Shown: positions 42,997 through 52,583 of the stretch, piece after piece
Layout: every line of letters starts with the position of its first letter
How positions within the stretch are numbered: the stretch's first letter is position 1
Assembly (NCBI RefSeq): GCF_038008685.1
Contig: NZ_JBBOZQ010000001.1
Span: 372,001-436,000 of the forward strand
Length of the DNA: 64,000 nucleotides
Origin: Lysinibacillus sp. FSL W8-0992
GTDB lineage: Bacteria > Bacillota > Bacilli > Bacillales_A > Planococcaceae
Direction: 5' to 3'
Notes under the pieces: model-generated
Told to the model about the DNA's origin: nothing
What the model saw: the letters and a program-made list of their open reading frames with translations, nothing else
Databases searched by the model: none
Translations under genes and position numbers: made by a program

Positions 42997-43058
42997 CATT
43001 TAACAGTCAAAATTACAACGACTGTTGCCGAGAATATAGAACATCCAATAGATAAGGG

Positions 43059-43103
43059 AAAACTCGCATGTTGATAAAACATAAATCAACATACGAGTTT
43101 TTC
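43059..43103 (+). terminator. Terminator after the tetR gene
   Basis: AAACTCGCATGTTGAT pairs with ATCAACATACGAGTTT with one mismatch, then T5. Confidence 0.85.
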
Positions 43104-43258
43104 ATTTTCCTTAATACGAAAAAATTTTTCTATATTTGATGTAATGCTCTGGCCAAAATTCTTCTTCTTACCGATGCTAGTCAGCAAAGGGCTAGTTTTT
43201 TATCATAACGATTGGGGTGTCATTATTTTGTTGTTTCAGCTATTTAAATAGACCCAAC
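43104..43258. other. Non-coding spacer
   Basis: Short AT-rich gap between the convergent TetR and MFS genes; no gene or clear signal besides a weak hairpin near 43182. Confidence 0.5.
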
Positions 43259-44680
43259 TTAATTGTTCTCAACACGTTTTCCGTTAACAAAAACTGATAA
43301 CACAAGCCCAATAAGCGCAATGGCTGCGATAAAGAAGAATGCATACTTTGTCCCTTCAGCCATTAATTCAAATGGTGAAGCATTTTGGAATTTTTCGAAA
43401 TGCCTGTTTTGTCCACTGACCATTAATGTAATAGCCAATGCTGTCCCTGTCCCACCTGCAATTTGTTGTAATGTACTCATAACAGCTGCACCATCTGCGT
43501 ATAATTCACGTGGCAACTGATTTAAACCATTTGTTTGCGCAGGCATAATAATCATAGAAATCCCTATAAAGAATATTGTATTCGCTAAAATAATCTGCCA
43601 AACGGGTGTATGTGCGGAAATCGTAAAGACAAAAAGTAAACTTGCAATTAATGTTAGCAGAAAGCCAAGAGGCAAAAATTTCTTTGCACCAAATTGATCG
43701 AACATCTTTCCTACTACTGGTGATAAAACTGCATTCATGGCACTACCAGGCAAAAGAATAAGACCAGCAACCGTTGCACTGAATAGTAAAGAACCTTTTA
43801 AGTACATAGGCAATAGTATCGCTGTTGATAAAATTAAAAGCATACCGCTAAATAACAATACCGTCCCTAACGTAAACATAGGATATTTAAACGTTCGTAA
43901 ATTAATCATAGGCTGCTCCATTTTAAATTGACGAATTACAAATAACGCAATTGAAACTAGGCCAACAATAAATGGTATATATACCCCTGCAGAAGCAAAG
44001 GATTTTTCTGCAATAGTACTTAAACTGTAAATGAAGCCGCCAAATCCAAGTGTCGATAAAATAATTGAAACAACATCAATAGCTGGCTTCGTAATAGTAG
44101 ATACATTATCGATTTGTTTAAGCCCCACTACGACTAATCCTGCATAAAAAACAAGGCTTATCCAGAAAATAAACGACCAATCCAACGAGTCCACAATTAA
44201 GCCTGCCAATGTTGGCCCAATCGCAGGAGCTGTCGTAATAACAAGCCCCATTAACCCCATTACCGCTCCACGCTTTTGAATCGGGAAAATTAATAAAATT
44301 ACATTCATCATGAGCGGTAAAATAATGCCCGTTCCAAACGCTTGAATGATACGACCTAGCAGTAAAATCGGAAAGCTTGGTGCTAAAGCTGCTAAAATCG
44401 TTCCTACAATCGAAAATACTAATGATCCAACAACTAACTGTTTTGTTGTAAACCATTGAATTAGAAGAGATGAAACAGGCACTAAAATACCTATTGTTAA
44501 TAGATAGCCTGTAGTAAGCCACTGTGCTGTCCCAGCTGAAACAGTGAAATCGGACATAATATTAGTCAGAGCCATATTTAAAGCTGTCTCACTAAACAAC
44601 CCTATAAATGCTGCAAACATAAGCACAAAAGCCATACTTTTAGGTTTTCGTACTGGCACAACTTGCAAAGATGAAGCCAT
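43259..44680 (-). CDS. Drug-efflux MFS transporter, 14 segments
   Basis: 473 residues, about 14 hydrophobic segments, of the DHA2 (QacA/EmrB/LmrB) drug:proton antiporter type: TNIMSDFTVSAGTAQWLTTG and LGRIIQAFGTGIILPLMMNV (motif C-like) and VMGLMGLVITTAPAIGPTLA are typical. A TetR regulator gene lies directly upstream with an operator between. Confidence 0.92.
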   Translation of the reverse strand: MASSLQVVPVRKPKSMAFVLMFAAFIGLFSETALNMALTNIMSDFTVSAGTAQWLTTGYLLTIGILVPVSSLLIQWFTTKQLVVGSLVFSIVGTILAALAPSFPILLLGRIIQAFGTGIILPLMMNVILLIFPIQKRGAVMGLMGLVITTAPAIGPTLAGLIVDSLDWSFIFWISLVFYAGLVVVGLKQIDNVSTITKPAIDVVSIILSTLGFGGFIYSLSTIAEKSFASAGVYIPFIVGLVSIALFVIRQFKMEQPMINLRTFKYPMFTLGTVLLFSGMLLILSTAILLPMYLKGSLLFSATVAGLILLPGSAMNAVLSPVVGKMFDQFGAKKFLPLGFLLTLIASLLFVFTISAHTPVWQIILANTIFFIGISMIIMPAQTNGLNQLPRELYADGAAVMSTLQQIAGGTGTALAITLMVSGQNRHFEKFQNASPFELMAEGTKYAFFFIAAIALIGLVLSVFVNGKRVENN

Positions 44681-44715
44681 AAATAAAATACTTCCTTTCT
44701 TTCTCTATAATTAAT

Positions 44716-44727
44716 TAGACCGGTCTA
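44716..44727. promoter_or_regulatory. TetR operator before the efflux gene
   Basis: TAGACCGGTCTA is a perfect 12-base palindrome 36 bases before the MFS start. A related TAGACCGTTCG half lies before the TetR gene at ~45364-45375. Confidence 0.75.
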
Positions 44728-44756
44728 TATAATAAGCATAAAAATGAAGCCCCTAT

Positions 44757-45335
44757 TTACTTAGAAAGCAATAAAGGAATCATTTTGTTAATTTGAATTA
44801 AAGGCTCACTCGATTTTTTGGTTACACATAATGTAATCCCACCTTCAATTAATGCACTTATTGTTTTGCTAATTAAGTAAGCACGTTCTTCACTATAACC
44901 ACTAACTTTTAATTTCTCAAAGTAAAGATTTCCCCATATTTCAAAGGTTTCTTCACAAGCCTGACGTAAATTCTCATTTACAAATGCTGTTTCCATTGCG
45001 AGTAAACCCATTGGAACATTTTTTAATTTTGATATTGGATCCATGTCATGAAAAATTCCCGAAATACTTTCTATATGATATTGAAATGCCTTCGCTGGAT
45101 CTTCGTAAGCTGCTAGATTTTGCTCAATTTCTGCTGCAATTCTATTTGCTGATAAGTTGATCGCTTCAACAGCTAATTGTTCCTTACCATCAGGAAAATG
45201 ATAATATAAAGAACCTTTTGGCGCGCCACTCTCTTGAATTATTTGACTCAAGCCTGTAGCATGGTATCCTTTTAAATGAAAAAGCTCTGTTGCAGCTTCT
45301 AAAATTTTCTCTCGCGATGTTTTTTTACTAGACAT
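44757..45335 (-). CDS. TetR/AcrR family regulator
   Basis: 192 residues: SREKILEAATELFHLKGYHA-TGLSQIIQESGAPKGSLYYHF is a clear TetR HTH, with a C-terminal domain like LmrA/YxaF regulators (GLLAMETAFVNENLRQACEE). Same strand as the downstream MFS gene, and related palindromes precede both genes: it should repress both. Confidence 0.92.
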   Translation of the reverse strand: MSSKKTSREKILEAATELFHLKGYHATGLSQIIQESGAPKGSLYYHFPDGKEQLAVEAINLSANRIAAEIEQNLAAYEDPAKAFQYHIESISGIFHDMDPISKLKNVPMGLLAMETAFVNENLRQACEETFEIWGNLYFEKLKVSGYSEERAYLISKTISALIEGGITLCVTKKSSEPLIQINKMIPLLLSK

Positions 45336-45470
45336 AGGATTACCTCCCTTAAAAAAATTATAACGAACGGTCTACATAATAATAAAAGTCTTTTTGAACG
45401 CTGTCAAATTTTAATAACTCTAACCTTCCCACCTTAAATTCAATCAATACAATGAAATGTCGCTGACCAA

Positions 45471-45947
45471 TTAGTTCACTTCAACTACAAATGTGTAGGA
45501 TACCTCACCATTTGACCATCTAGCTAAAACCTCAAAAATATATCGACCTTTGTTTGACGGCGCTGCCATCTCATTGTTTTTCAACATAATTTCATTATCT
45601 CTCCCGTTTTCATTCCAAAGATAAACAAAGATTTCCGGGTTTTCTTCAACCTCAATACGCATGTTCATATTTGGTTCTAACTGAATCGCCTGTAATTTTT
45701 CAGCTACTTGGTTTGGAGATGCATGATCAGTTTGAACAGTCTCAGTTGTTAGCCACTTTTTCCTTTCCCATTGATAACCGCCCGCTTCCATTTCAAACTT
45801 CTTCCCATTAACATGGACCCAGCCTGCCATAGATGGAGGAAAACTTTCTTTATTGAGTTCTGCTTCATGGTGAGTTTTATTTACATCATTCGAACAACCC
45901 GCTATTAAAAGTGCAATCAAGCCAATCATTAAAAATAACTTTTTCAA
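45471..45947 (-). CDS. Lipoprotein, distant paralogue of 46679-47119
   Basis: 158 residues. Lipoprotein signal with lipobox LIAGC (Cys18). The mature part has a GGYQWERKKWLTTE block and ends KGRYIFEVLARWSNGEVSYTF-like. The same layout occurs in the protein at 46679 (GSYCWN block, KGIYIYTVSGRWEKGSSSF end), so the two share one small beta domain of unknown function. Confidence 0.7.
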   Translation of the reverse strand: MKKLFLMIGLIALLIAGCSNDVNKTHHEAELNKESFPPSMAGWVHVNGKKFEMEAGGYQWERKKWLTTETVQTDHASPNQVAEKLQAIQLEPNMNMRIEVEENPEIFVYLWNENGRDNEIMLKNNEMAAPSNKGRYIFEVLARWSNGEVSYTFVVEVN

Positions 45948-46301
45948 TGTGCAACCTCCTTTTTCTAAATTTGACTTTTATTTCTCAAATTCGTTTCATT
46001 TATTTTAATAAAATTCAAAGGATGATTGTTCTTATTGAACTTAATTCCAAGACTGCTCGATTTTGTGAGTCTCTGGACTTTTTTAATGCCTCCTTGTAAC
46101 ATTGGGTTAAGAACAAATTGTATTTAGATTTCTTCATTCAATCACTGATACACTATAAGCAACAATTTAGACAAAAAAAAGGCTAGTTAATTATTATTTT
46201 GTTTTCTTTACTCAATGAATATAGGATATACTTTTATAGTCCTGTTATTGGCACGTAAAATTTAAATTTAAAATTCAAGAAAGTTTTATTGGAGGTTTAT
46301 T
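45948..46301. other. Intergenic region
   Basis: 354 bases between divergent genes. Nothing clear beyond AT-rich promoter-like DNA; a GGAGG at 46291 belongs to the next gene. Confidence 0.5.
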
Positions 46302-46565
46302 ATGAATTACAGAATTATTAACAAACAAGTATTTGAACAAGCGCAGCTACGTTCGGTTTCGGATGTACCATTCACTGAAGAAGAACTTCAAAACGGTATG
46401 AAAATAGCTGTCTCTAAAGCGGATGATACGTTAGCTTTATATTTACTAGATATCGAAGGTCATAAAAAGTTCGAAGTTCGTTGGGATGATTCATCAGAAG
46501 TTTTCAACGGTTGGTATTCAGCATGGGATAATTTCTCTTGGTGCCTTGATGTAGTAAGCAAATAA
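46302..46565 (+). CDS. Small hypothetical protein
   Basis: 87 residues starting MNYRIINKQVFEQAQLRSVS, Trp-rich at the end (WYSAWDNFSWCLDVV). No signal peptide or family seen. GGAGG lies 6 bases before the ATG and a hairpin terminator follows, so it is a separate unit. Confidence 0.6.
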   Translation: MNYRIINKQVFEQAQLRSVSDVPFTEEELQNGMKIAVSKADDTLALYLLDIEGHKKFEVRWDDSSEVFNGWYSAWDNFSWCLDVVSK

Positions 46566-46580
46566 ATAGAACTTGATGAA

Positions 46581-46635
46581 ATAATATCAACTAGAAACAA
46601 CATCCTTTTGTTTTCGGTTGATATTATTTTTATTT
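46581..46635 (+). terminator. Terminator
   Basis: AATAATATCAAC pairs with GTTGATATTATT, then T-rich DNA; right after the 87-residue gene. Confidence 0.8.
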
Positions 46636-46678
46636 AAGTACGATTGTCATATGCTCATACAAGTTAGGAGGAATTACT

Positions 46679-47119
46679 ATGAGAAGTTTAAAGGGAATAA
46701 TAAGCATTCTATTTATTGTTGTATTTGCATTAATGGTCATTTTATTAAACTCTGGTCCTCCTAAGCCAATTGTATCGGCAGAAGGGAAAAAAATAACGCT
46801 AGTACAAGGTTCATATTGTTGGAATAAGATAATTGGATTTGAATGTGTTGATAAAATATCGCCACCAGAAATCCTGGAAAATAATAAAATCACGCCCTTT
46901 CCTGTATCCCCTAATAGCGAAATAAAAATCCATTTTAAAAAACCACCCATTGATGAAATAGAAGTAGAAAAATGCTTGGATAAAAGCGAGAGTACACTAA
47001 TAAAAGTTGAAGGCGATGTTTTTTCAGCGCCTCAAGAAAAAGGCATCTATATATACACTGTTTCCGGCAGATGGGAAAAAGGGAGTTCGTCTTTCGTTTT
47101 TAGTATAAGAGTTAAATAA
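46679..47119 (+). CDS. Membrane-anchored protein, paralogue of the lipoprotein at 45471
   Basis: 146 residues: one N-terminal membrane segment (ISILFIVVFALMVILLNS), then an outer domain with GSYCWNKIIGFECVDK (two Cys) and the end KGIYIYTVSGRWEKGSSSFV that parallels the lipoprotein at 45471. GGAGG precedes the ATG. Function unknown. Confidence 0.65.
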   Translation: MRSLKGIISILFIVVFALMVILLNSGPPKPIVSAEGKKITLVQGSYCWNKIIGFECVDKISPPEILENNKITPFPVSPNSEIKIHFKKPPIDEIEVEKCLDKSESTLIKVEGDVFSAPQEKGIYIYTVSGRWEKGSSSFVFSIRVK

Positions 47120-47187
47120 TATTGTATAATTTGTGTTGTATCTCTATCTATTTATGCTGAACATTCTGTTTTAAAGGAGTGATATTT

Positions 47188-47448
47188 TTGAAACTTTTTA
47201 ACAAGATTAAATTTATCCATCCTATAAGAAAGTACATACATTTCATCTTAATAATTTTGATGTTTTCACTTATCATACCCGCTGGATTCAATCCAAAATA
47301 TTTAAATATAATCATGTTTATTTTTGGACTGGTAGTACTAAATCGCGGGTTTGACTATAGAGGAACTAATAATAAAGCGTTTTATCAATGCTTGTATACA
47401 GGTCTCACAATGTGTTTAGTATTTCTAATATTATTCATCATCCAATAA
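47188..47448 (+). CDS. Small membrane protein
   Basis: 86 residues from TTG 47188, with AAAGGAGT 7 bases upstream. Three hydrophobic segments (about 13-35, 42-55, 64-84). No family recognised. Confidence 0.55.
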   Translation: MKLFNKIKFIHPIRKYIHFILIILMFSLIIPAGFNPKYLNIIMFIFGLVVLNRGFDYRGTNNKAFYQCLYTGLTMCLVFLILFIIQ

Positions 47449-47580
47449 TTTTGGGTAAACCGTAATGCGTAGAAATGATTTTCTACATGTCGATTAGAAA
47501 AAATAGTTTTGACTCCTTGTAACTTTGTATAATTCATACGCAATTTGAACATATATGGAGTAACAAGGGAGGTTATCATC

Positions 47581-48036
47581 ATGAAAAAACTACTTTATAT
47601 CTTAGTACTATTCACATTATTACTATCAGCCTGTGGAAAAAATGCGGAACCGAAGGAAGTCGCTGTCGATCAAGACACATCTGTAAAAGATATTGTAGGG
47701 GCAGTTGTTAAAAATAAATTTACTGTAGAAGAAACGAAAGGCATTGTTACTATATCGATTCAAGATGCAGATGTACGAGAAGGTTCTAAAAATCAGATGC
47801 TCAAAGATTCTGGTAAAATATTTGCCGAGCTGTCGAAGCTAAAAAGTGTGAAAACACCTTCAATCATTTGGTTTGCCCCATTAACAGGTGCTAATAGCAA
47901 TGAAGAAATGACGGAAGTATTAAGCGTTTATTTTGATGAAGAAGATTTTAGAACCGTCAATTGGGCCGATTATTCACAATTAAATATAGAATCCATTGCC
48001 ACTGAATATAAAGAAAACCCAGCTTTAGGCGATTAA
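47581..48036 (+). CDS. Lipoprotein
   Basis: 151 residues from ATG 47581, with GGGAGG 8 bases upstream. Lipobox LLLSAC near residue 17. The mature part is acidic with a mixed alpha/beta composition (VTISIQDADVREGSKNQMLK). Similar small lipoproteins are common in Bacillaceae; unknown function. A strong terminator follows. Confidence 0.65.
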   Translation: MKKLLYILVLFTLLLSACGKNAEPKEVAVDQDTSVKDIVGAVVKNKFTVEETKGIVTISIQDADVREGSKNQMLKDSGKIFAELSKLKSVKTPSIIWFAPLTGANSNEEMTEVLSVYFDEEDFRTVNWADYSQLNIESIATEYKENPALGD

Positions 48037-48064
48037 CACATCAAAAGATATTGGGACAAAGGAG

Positions 48065-48105
48065 AAAAAGTGTTAGATTGACTACGATCAATCTAACACT
48101 TTTTT
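48065..48105 (+). terminator. Terminator after the lipoprotein gene
   Basis: AAGTGTTAGATTGA pairs with TCAATCTAACACTT around a short loop, then T6. Confidence 0.9.
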
Positions 48106-48120
48106 GCTCTCAACGTTGAT

Positions 48121-48268
48121 GTCCGCTCCAGCGGACGCTTTCCGCGGGCACATCGTAAGCCGCAACCCTCGCTAACGCGCGGTTTGTTGCGTCTTACTTA
48201 CTGTGCGTTCCCGCAGGAGTCGCCGCCTCCGCTACCATCAACTAGTTAATTGTTTGAGTGCCTGGCAC
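48121..48268. repeat. GC-rich palindromic repeat, copy 1
   Basis: TCCGCGGGCACATCGTAAGC ... GCGTCTTAC ... CGTTCCCGCAGGAGTC, an imperfect inverted repeat ending with the palindrome GAGTGCCTGGCAC. Further copies lie at 53540, 53749, 61561 and in part 61789. Confidence 0.85.
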
Positions 48269-48275
48269 GAACCCC

Positions 48276-48683
48276 TTATATGCCCTCAGTATTCATTAAT
48301 ACAATACGCCAGCCATCTGGATCTTCAATCGTTACACCTTTTTCTGCCCAATAAAGATTTTCTGGCTCCTCTTCTGGATAACCCATCTGCTCTAGTCGTT
48401 GCACAATGCGCTGGATTGCTTCAATGTTTGGCATGTAAAGCACAAGAAGATTATCCTTGGTCGGTGCAGGACATGGGCTACCATCAACATGCTCAGTAAA
48501 TTCCAAATGATAATTGGCATTCGGCAGACCAATCATAATACCATCATAGCCTCGATGCCCTTTAAACGAACCAATCTTTTCTAAACCGACACCTTCACAA
48601 TAAAACCTTTCTATTGCCGATAATTGATGAGTCGGTCTTGCAACACGTACTTGTACAACTTCCTTTGCCCATTGTTCTTTCAT
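48276..48683 (-). CDS. VOC-family (glyoxalase-like) protein
   Basis: 135 residues from the ATG at 48683 (GGAG 8 bases upstream). VQVRVARPTHQLSAIERFYC and a final WAEKGVTIEDPDGWRIVLMN are the VOC metal-binding beta-alpha-beta pattern. Such proteins bind or modify small molecules; resistance or isomerase roles are possible. The frame is open to 48764 but lacks a binding site there. Confidence 0.85.
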   Translation of the reverse strand: MKEQWAKEVVQVRVARPTHQLSAIERFYCEGVGLEKIGSFKGHRGYDGIMIGLPNANYHLEFTEHVDGSPCPAPTKDNLLVLYMPNIEAIQRIVQRLEQMGYPEEEPENLYWAEKGVTIEDPDGWRIVLMNTEGI

Positions 48684-48738
48684 CGCCATCTCTCCTTCTA
48701 GGACGATTATATAATGGGAAAACTTGAGAGGAGAACGG

Positions 48739-49377
48739 TCAATAGTCTGAGTTGTATTCCGCATGCCATATTATATCCGCTTTTTGTAATGGTACTTCCT
48801 TTTTTAAGTAATACTCTTCCGCTACCCAATATCTGCGTTCATACTTCTTCCTAATTGCTGATACATCTCCTATATACGAATCACGCTTTAAAACTCTTTC
48901 TTCCCTAACATGTTTTGGACATTCTAAAAATATCGTATAGTCATAAAATCTCCTCCATTCATTGCGCTGAAGAAAGACTCCTTCTATTAAAAGAATACTA
49001 TTTAGTACAAAGTGCTTTTTACTATTTATTACTGTATTCATTGCGCGATTATAAAAAGGCAGTGTTAAATCTAGATGACCATTATGTATTTTTAAAAGGC
49101 TTTCTTTTATGAATTTTATATCCCATTGTAAATAATAATATTCGAACCATTCTTCATTGCCCGTATTGTATCGCTTTTCACTTTCTACAATATAATCATC
49201 AATATGCAAAACATTAACCACGCAATCATTTTCCAACGCGCTAGCTAGTTTATTTACAAAGGTTGTTTTTCCTACCCCTCCTAATCCGTCAATGGCAACA
49301 ATGAGAGGCCTTTCTCCCCTATCTGGACTATTAAATCGCTTTATTATTTCGGTTGTCACCTGTTGTGCCCCACGCAA
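48739..49377 (-). CDS. Uridine kinase-like P-loop protein
   Basis: 212 residues: Walker A GLGGVGKTTF (~31-40), then HIDDYIVESEKRYNTGNEEW (the DDY lid block) and LEGVFLQRNEWRRFYDYTIF. It resembles uridine or panthothenate kinase-type phosphotransferases of unknown substrate. TTG start; ATG codons downstream are poorly placed. Overlaps the VOC frame region but not its chosen start. Confidence 0.75.
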   Translation of the reverse strand: MRGAQQVTTEIIKRFNSPDRGERPLIVAIDGLGGVGKTTFVNKLASALENDCVVNVLHIDDYIVESEKRYNTGNEEWFEYYYLQWDIKFIKESLLKIHNGHLDLTLPFYNRAMNTVINSKKHFVLNSILLIEGVFLQRNEWRRFYDYTIFLECPKHVREERVLKRDSYIGDVSAIRKKYERRYWVAEEYYLKKEVPLQKADIIWHAEYNSDY

Positions 49378-49461
49378 TTATTCCACTCTCCTAATCCAAT
49401 ACTGTTATCAACATTAAAATAACCAGCTTACTTCCCACAAAGTAAACTGGTCTCTTTTAAA

Positions 49462-50103
49462 TTATTGAGATAACGCAACATCAAATGAAGCAGCGGTTTT
49501 CGCCTTTACTTCCTCCAATGTTATACCTTCTGCTAATTCTATTAGTTGCATGCCTGTAGATGTAAAATCAAAAACAGCTAAGTCCGTTATTAATCTGTGC
49601 ACAACACCTTTGCCTGTTAACGGTAACTCACACTGCTTTTTAATTTTTGACTCCCCGTTTTTGTTCACATGCTCCATCACGACAATGACTCTTTTCGCAC
49701 CGACAACAAGATCCATGGCGCCTCCCATGCCCTTTACCATTTTCCCTGGGATCATCCAATTGGCAAGATCACCTGTTTCGGAAACTTCCATTCCACCTAA
49801 AATAGCAAGATCAATATGTCCACCACGAATCATTGCAAAGGACTCAGCACTATCAAAAAAAGATGCTCCTGGCACAGCTGTCACTGTTTCTTTCCCAGCA
49901 TTTATGAGATCAGCATCTACCGCACTTTTCTCTGGATAAGGACCAATTCCAAGGAGGCCGTTTTCGGATTGTAAAAGCACCTCATAATCAGAAGGAATGG
50001 CATTGGCAATAAGTGTTGGTATACCGATACCTAAATTGACATTCATGCCATTTTTAATTTCCTGGACAGCTCTATTCACAATTTTATATCTTGTATCCGC
50101 CAT
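49462..50103 (-). CDS. scoB: 3-oxoacid CoA-transferase, subunit B
   Basis: 213 residues: [36 protein letters not shown] (with the catalytic Glu in SENG) and [20 protein letters not shown]. It transfers CoA from succinyl-CoA or acetyl-CoA to acetoacetate or another short acid. Its ATG abuts the A subunit gene. Confidence 0.92.
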   Translation of the reverse strand: MADTRYKIVNRAVQEIKNGMNVNLGIGIPTLIANAIPSDYEVLLQSENGLLGIGPYPEKSAVDADLINAGKETVTAVPGASFFDSAESFAMIRGGHIDLAILGGMEVSETGDLANWMIPGKMVKGMGGAMDLVVGAKRVIVVMEHVNKNGESKIKKQCELPLTGKGVVHRLITDLAVFDFTSTGMQLIELAEGITLEEVKAKTAASFDVALSQ

Positions 50104-50813
50104 TATGCTTCCTCCTCCTTTTTAACAGTCAAACGTTCGATACGTTTTTCATAATTTTCGCCGAGTAAAACACGTTGCACGAAGACACCTGGTGTGTGGA
50201 TATGATCTGGATCTAGTTCGCCCACTTCTACAATCTCTTCCACTTCTGCAATTGTAATTTTGCCTGACATCGCTGCTAAAGGATTAAAATTACGCGATGT
50301 TTTTCGATAAATTAAATTGCCTAGCTTGTCTGCCTTCCACGCTTTGACAAGAGCAAAGTCGGCAACAATTCCTTCTTCTAAAATATATTCCTTGCCATCG
50401 AAAACCTTTACTTCTTTGCCTTCAGCAATTGGCGTTCCAACCCCTGTCGCTGTATAAAAGCCTGGAATGCCAGCTCCTCCAGCTCGCAGACGCTCTGCTA
50501 ATGTACCTTGTGGTGCAAGCTCAACTTCTAACTCGCCACTTAAAAATTGCTGTTCAAAGATTTTATTTTCGCCAACATAGGATGCTATCATTTTTTTAAT
50601 TTGCTTATTTGCTAGTAATAACCCTAATCCCCAATTATCTACACCACAGTTATTACTAATCACTGTTAAATCCTTTGTTCCCTTATGTTGTAACGCAGCA
50701 ATAGCCTTTTCAGGAATACCACTTAAACCGAATCCCCCTACTGCTAACGTAGCACCATCATTAATATCAGCAATGGCTTCCTCAAACGAATTCCATACTT
50801 TCCCATCCACCAT
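50103..50813 (-). CDS. scoA: 3-oxoacid CoA-transferase, subunit A
   Basis: 236 residues: [40 protein letters not shown] and [20 protein letters not shown] are the ScoA/AtoD blocks. Together with subunit B it activates acetoacetate-like acids for thiolysis. The LysR gene upstream likely controls it. Confidence 0.93.
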   Translation of the reverse strand: MVDGKVWNSFEEAIADINDGATLAVGGFGLSGIPEKAIAALQHKGTKDLTVISNNCGVDNWGLGLLLANKQIKKMIASYVGENKIFEQQFLSGELEVELAPQGTLAERLRAGGAGIPGFYTATGVGTPIAEGKEVKVFDGKEYILEEGIVADFALVKAWKADKLGNLIYRKTSRNFNPLAAMSGKITIAEVEEIVEVGELDPDHIHTPGVFVQRVLLGENYEKRIERLTVKKEEEA

Positions 50814-50900
50814 ATCGAAACCCCCTAAAATTGCTCGTTTATTAAGAAAAATTCTACATCATTCTTGTTTTATAAGTAAAGGAATTAATTGTAATGTTAT

Positions 50901-50919
50901 TTATGCTTAATTTGCATAA
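50901..50919. promoter_or_regulatory. LysR-type operator before scoA
   Basis: TTATGC-TTAATTT-GCATAA is a perfect inverted repeat with the T-N11-A form of LysR boxes, between the LysR gene and scoA. Confidence 0.6.
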
Positions 50920-50929
50920 ATCAACGAAT

Positions 50930-51811
50930 CTATTCTTTTTCCGTTCGAATTGTCTTTAATAATTGCGTTAAGGCATAAGATTGATATGTATTTTTTTTCG
51001 TAATTACGCCGAGACGCCACGGCATATAAAAGTTCTGTAATGGAATAATCTTCACATTGCGATTGTTTTGCTTCGCTGCAATAGAATAAGGCAAAAGAGT
51101 CACGCCTAAATTTGAGGATACTAGCTCAACAATTAAATCCCATTGAGAGCTTTTGTAGCTAATTATTGGCGTAAACCCTGCACTTTTACATGATTTAATA
51201 ACATAATCATGTAATGAAAATTCCTCTGTAAAAATAATAAATGATTCATTTTTTAACTCTTGCAATAAAATGTGATCTTGCTTAGCTAATGGGTGTTGTT
51301 CATTAATAAAAACAAAAAATTGATCTTCAACGAAAGATTGGACAATGAACTTCCTTTCGTCGGTAGGTAACACAACTATGCCCATATCTACTTCTCCACT
51401 TTCCACTAAAGTACCAACTAATTTTGCTCCACGCTCGACTAGCTCTAAATGAACATTTGGATATTGTTGATGAAACTTACGTGCAATTTCAGGGAAAAAC
51501 AAAGTGCCAATGAGCGGAGGGATACCCATTTTAATAGACCCCGTTTTGATGTTTACTAAATCATCTAGCAAAATGTGCAAATCATAGACAGAACGCATGA
51601 TTTTTTGACCTTGTTGATAAACGATATTGCCAGCATCTGTTAACTCTACATGTCTTGTAGAACGATTTAATAACTCAACATGAAGATTATCTTCTAACTT
51701 TTTAATGCTCTTACTTAATGAGGGTTGTGATACAAAGGTTTCACTTGCTGCTTTCGTAAAACTTCCATGTTCTACTACTGCCATAAACGCCTTTAAATCT
51801 CGTAACTCCAT
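50930..51811 (-). CDS. LysR-family regulator
   Basis: 293 residues: MELRDLKAFMAVVEHGSFTK-AASETFVSQPSLSKSIKKL is the LysR HTH; the rest is a periplasmic-binding-like effector domain (MGIPPLIGTLFFPEIARKFH). It resembles CidR-type regulators. It sits upstream of scoAB on the same strand with an operator in between, so it probably controls the CoA-transferase in response to a short acid. Confidence 0.9.
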   Translation of the reverse strand: MELRDLKAFMAVVEHGSFTKAASETFVSQPSLSKSIKKLEDNLHVELLNRSTRHVELTDAGNIVYQQGQKIMRSVYDLHILLDDLVNIKTGSIKMGIPPLIGTLFFPEIARKFHQQYPNVHLELVERGAKLVGTLVESGEVDMGIVVLPTDERKFIVQSFVEDQFFVFINEQHPLAKQDHILLQELKNESFIIFTEEFSLHDYVIKSCKSAGFTPIISYKSSQWDLIVELVSSNLGVTLLPYSIAAKQNNRNVKIIPLQNFYMPWRLGVITKKNTYQSYALTQLLKTIRTEKE

Positions 51812-52184
51812 ATGAAAACCCCTTATTTATTCTAATTTGTTATGGATAAAATCATTAAAGTATTAATTAGTAATAAATTCTCTTAATAATTCTTTAATCC
51901 TTCTTTGCAAATGCAACCTAAATGTAGAACGTAAAGGTTTTCATATACATCTTTCTCATCCATGTGAATATCTGTAACATTAAAGTAGGATTTTTGTTTT
52001 ATTTAAAAGATTTATTTATGGATAATTTCTTTGAAAATCTATATATTTGACTAGTTGGGCGTTTTTGAGGCTTTATCTTCCTATCAACATATAAGTATTT
52101 TGTCGCAATTTTATAAAAGTTAGGAGATAACGCAATAACTCTAGCGCCACGTTCTATTAAATAATATAAAAAGGGATTTTACGG
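51812..52184. other. Intergenic region
   Basis: 373 AT-rich bases upstream of the LysR gene. No gene, repeat or clear hairpin seen. Confidence 0.5.
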
Positions 52185-52337
52185 ATGCTAATTTATTTCA
52201 TTATTTTTTGTGCCATTATTTTAGGAGGATTCTTGTTACGAAGAATGTTTTATATTAGAAAAGACCGCCTAGAAAAGAAAAAGATTATGGAGGAACGATT
52301 AAAAAAGCTTATTTTTTCGAATTCTAAGCAACTATAA
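52185..52337 (+). CDS. 50-residue single-span membrane protein
   Basis: ATG at 52185, AAAGGGA just upstream, TAA at 52335-52337. One hydrophobic segment (MLIYFIIFCAIILGGFLL), then a basic helix (RKDRLEKKKIMEERLKKLI). Looks like a small YtzI-type membrane peptide; short, so uncertain. Confidence 0.5.
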   Translation: MLIYFIIFCAIILGGFLLRRMFYIRKDRLEKKKIMEERLKKLIFSNSKQL

Positions 52338-52583
52338 AATAATATTTCTTTACTACATTACATACGCAGAATTTAACGTAGGATGATACTCGTGCTAGGC
52401 TTTATTCAAATGCTAGCCCTTCTACATAAGCGAAAAAAATGAGAACAATCTATGCTTTTTATTTCAAATCTTTTTAGTTTAGTGGTAAACTATCTATTGT
52501 CAATTAAATGAAGTAGTAATGAGTATGATTTATATTTAACTGTCAATACTCAGTTTATCACTCAAACTAGGAGGAATTTTATT

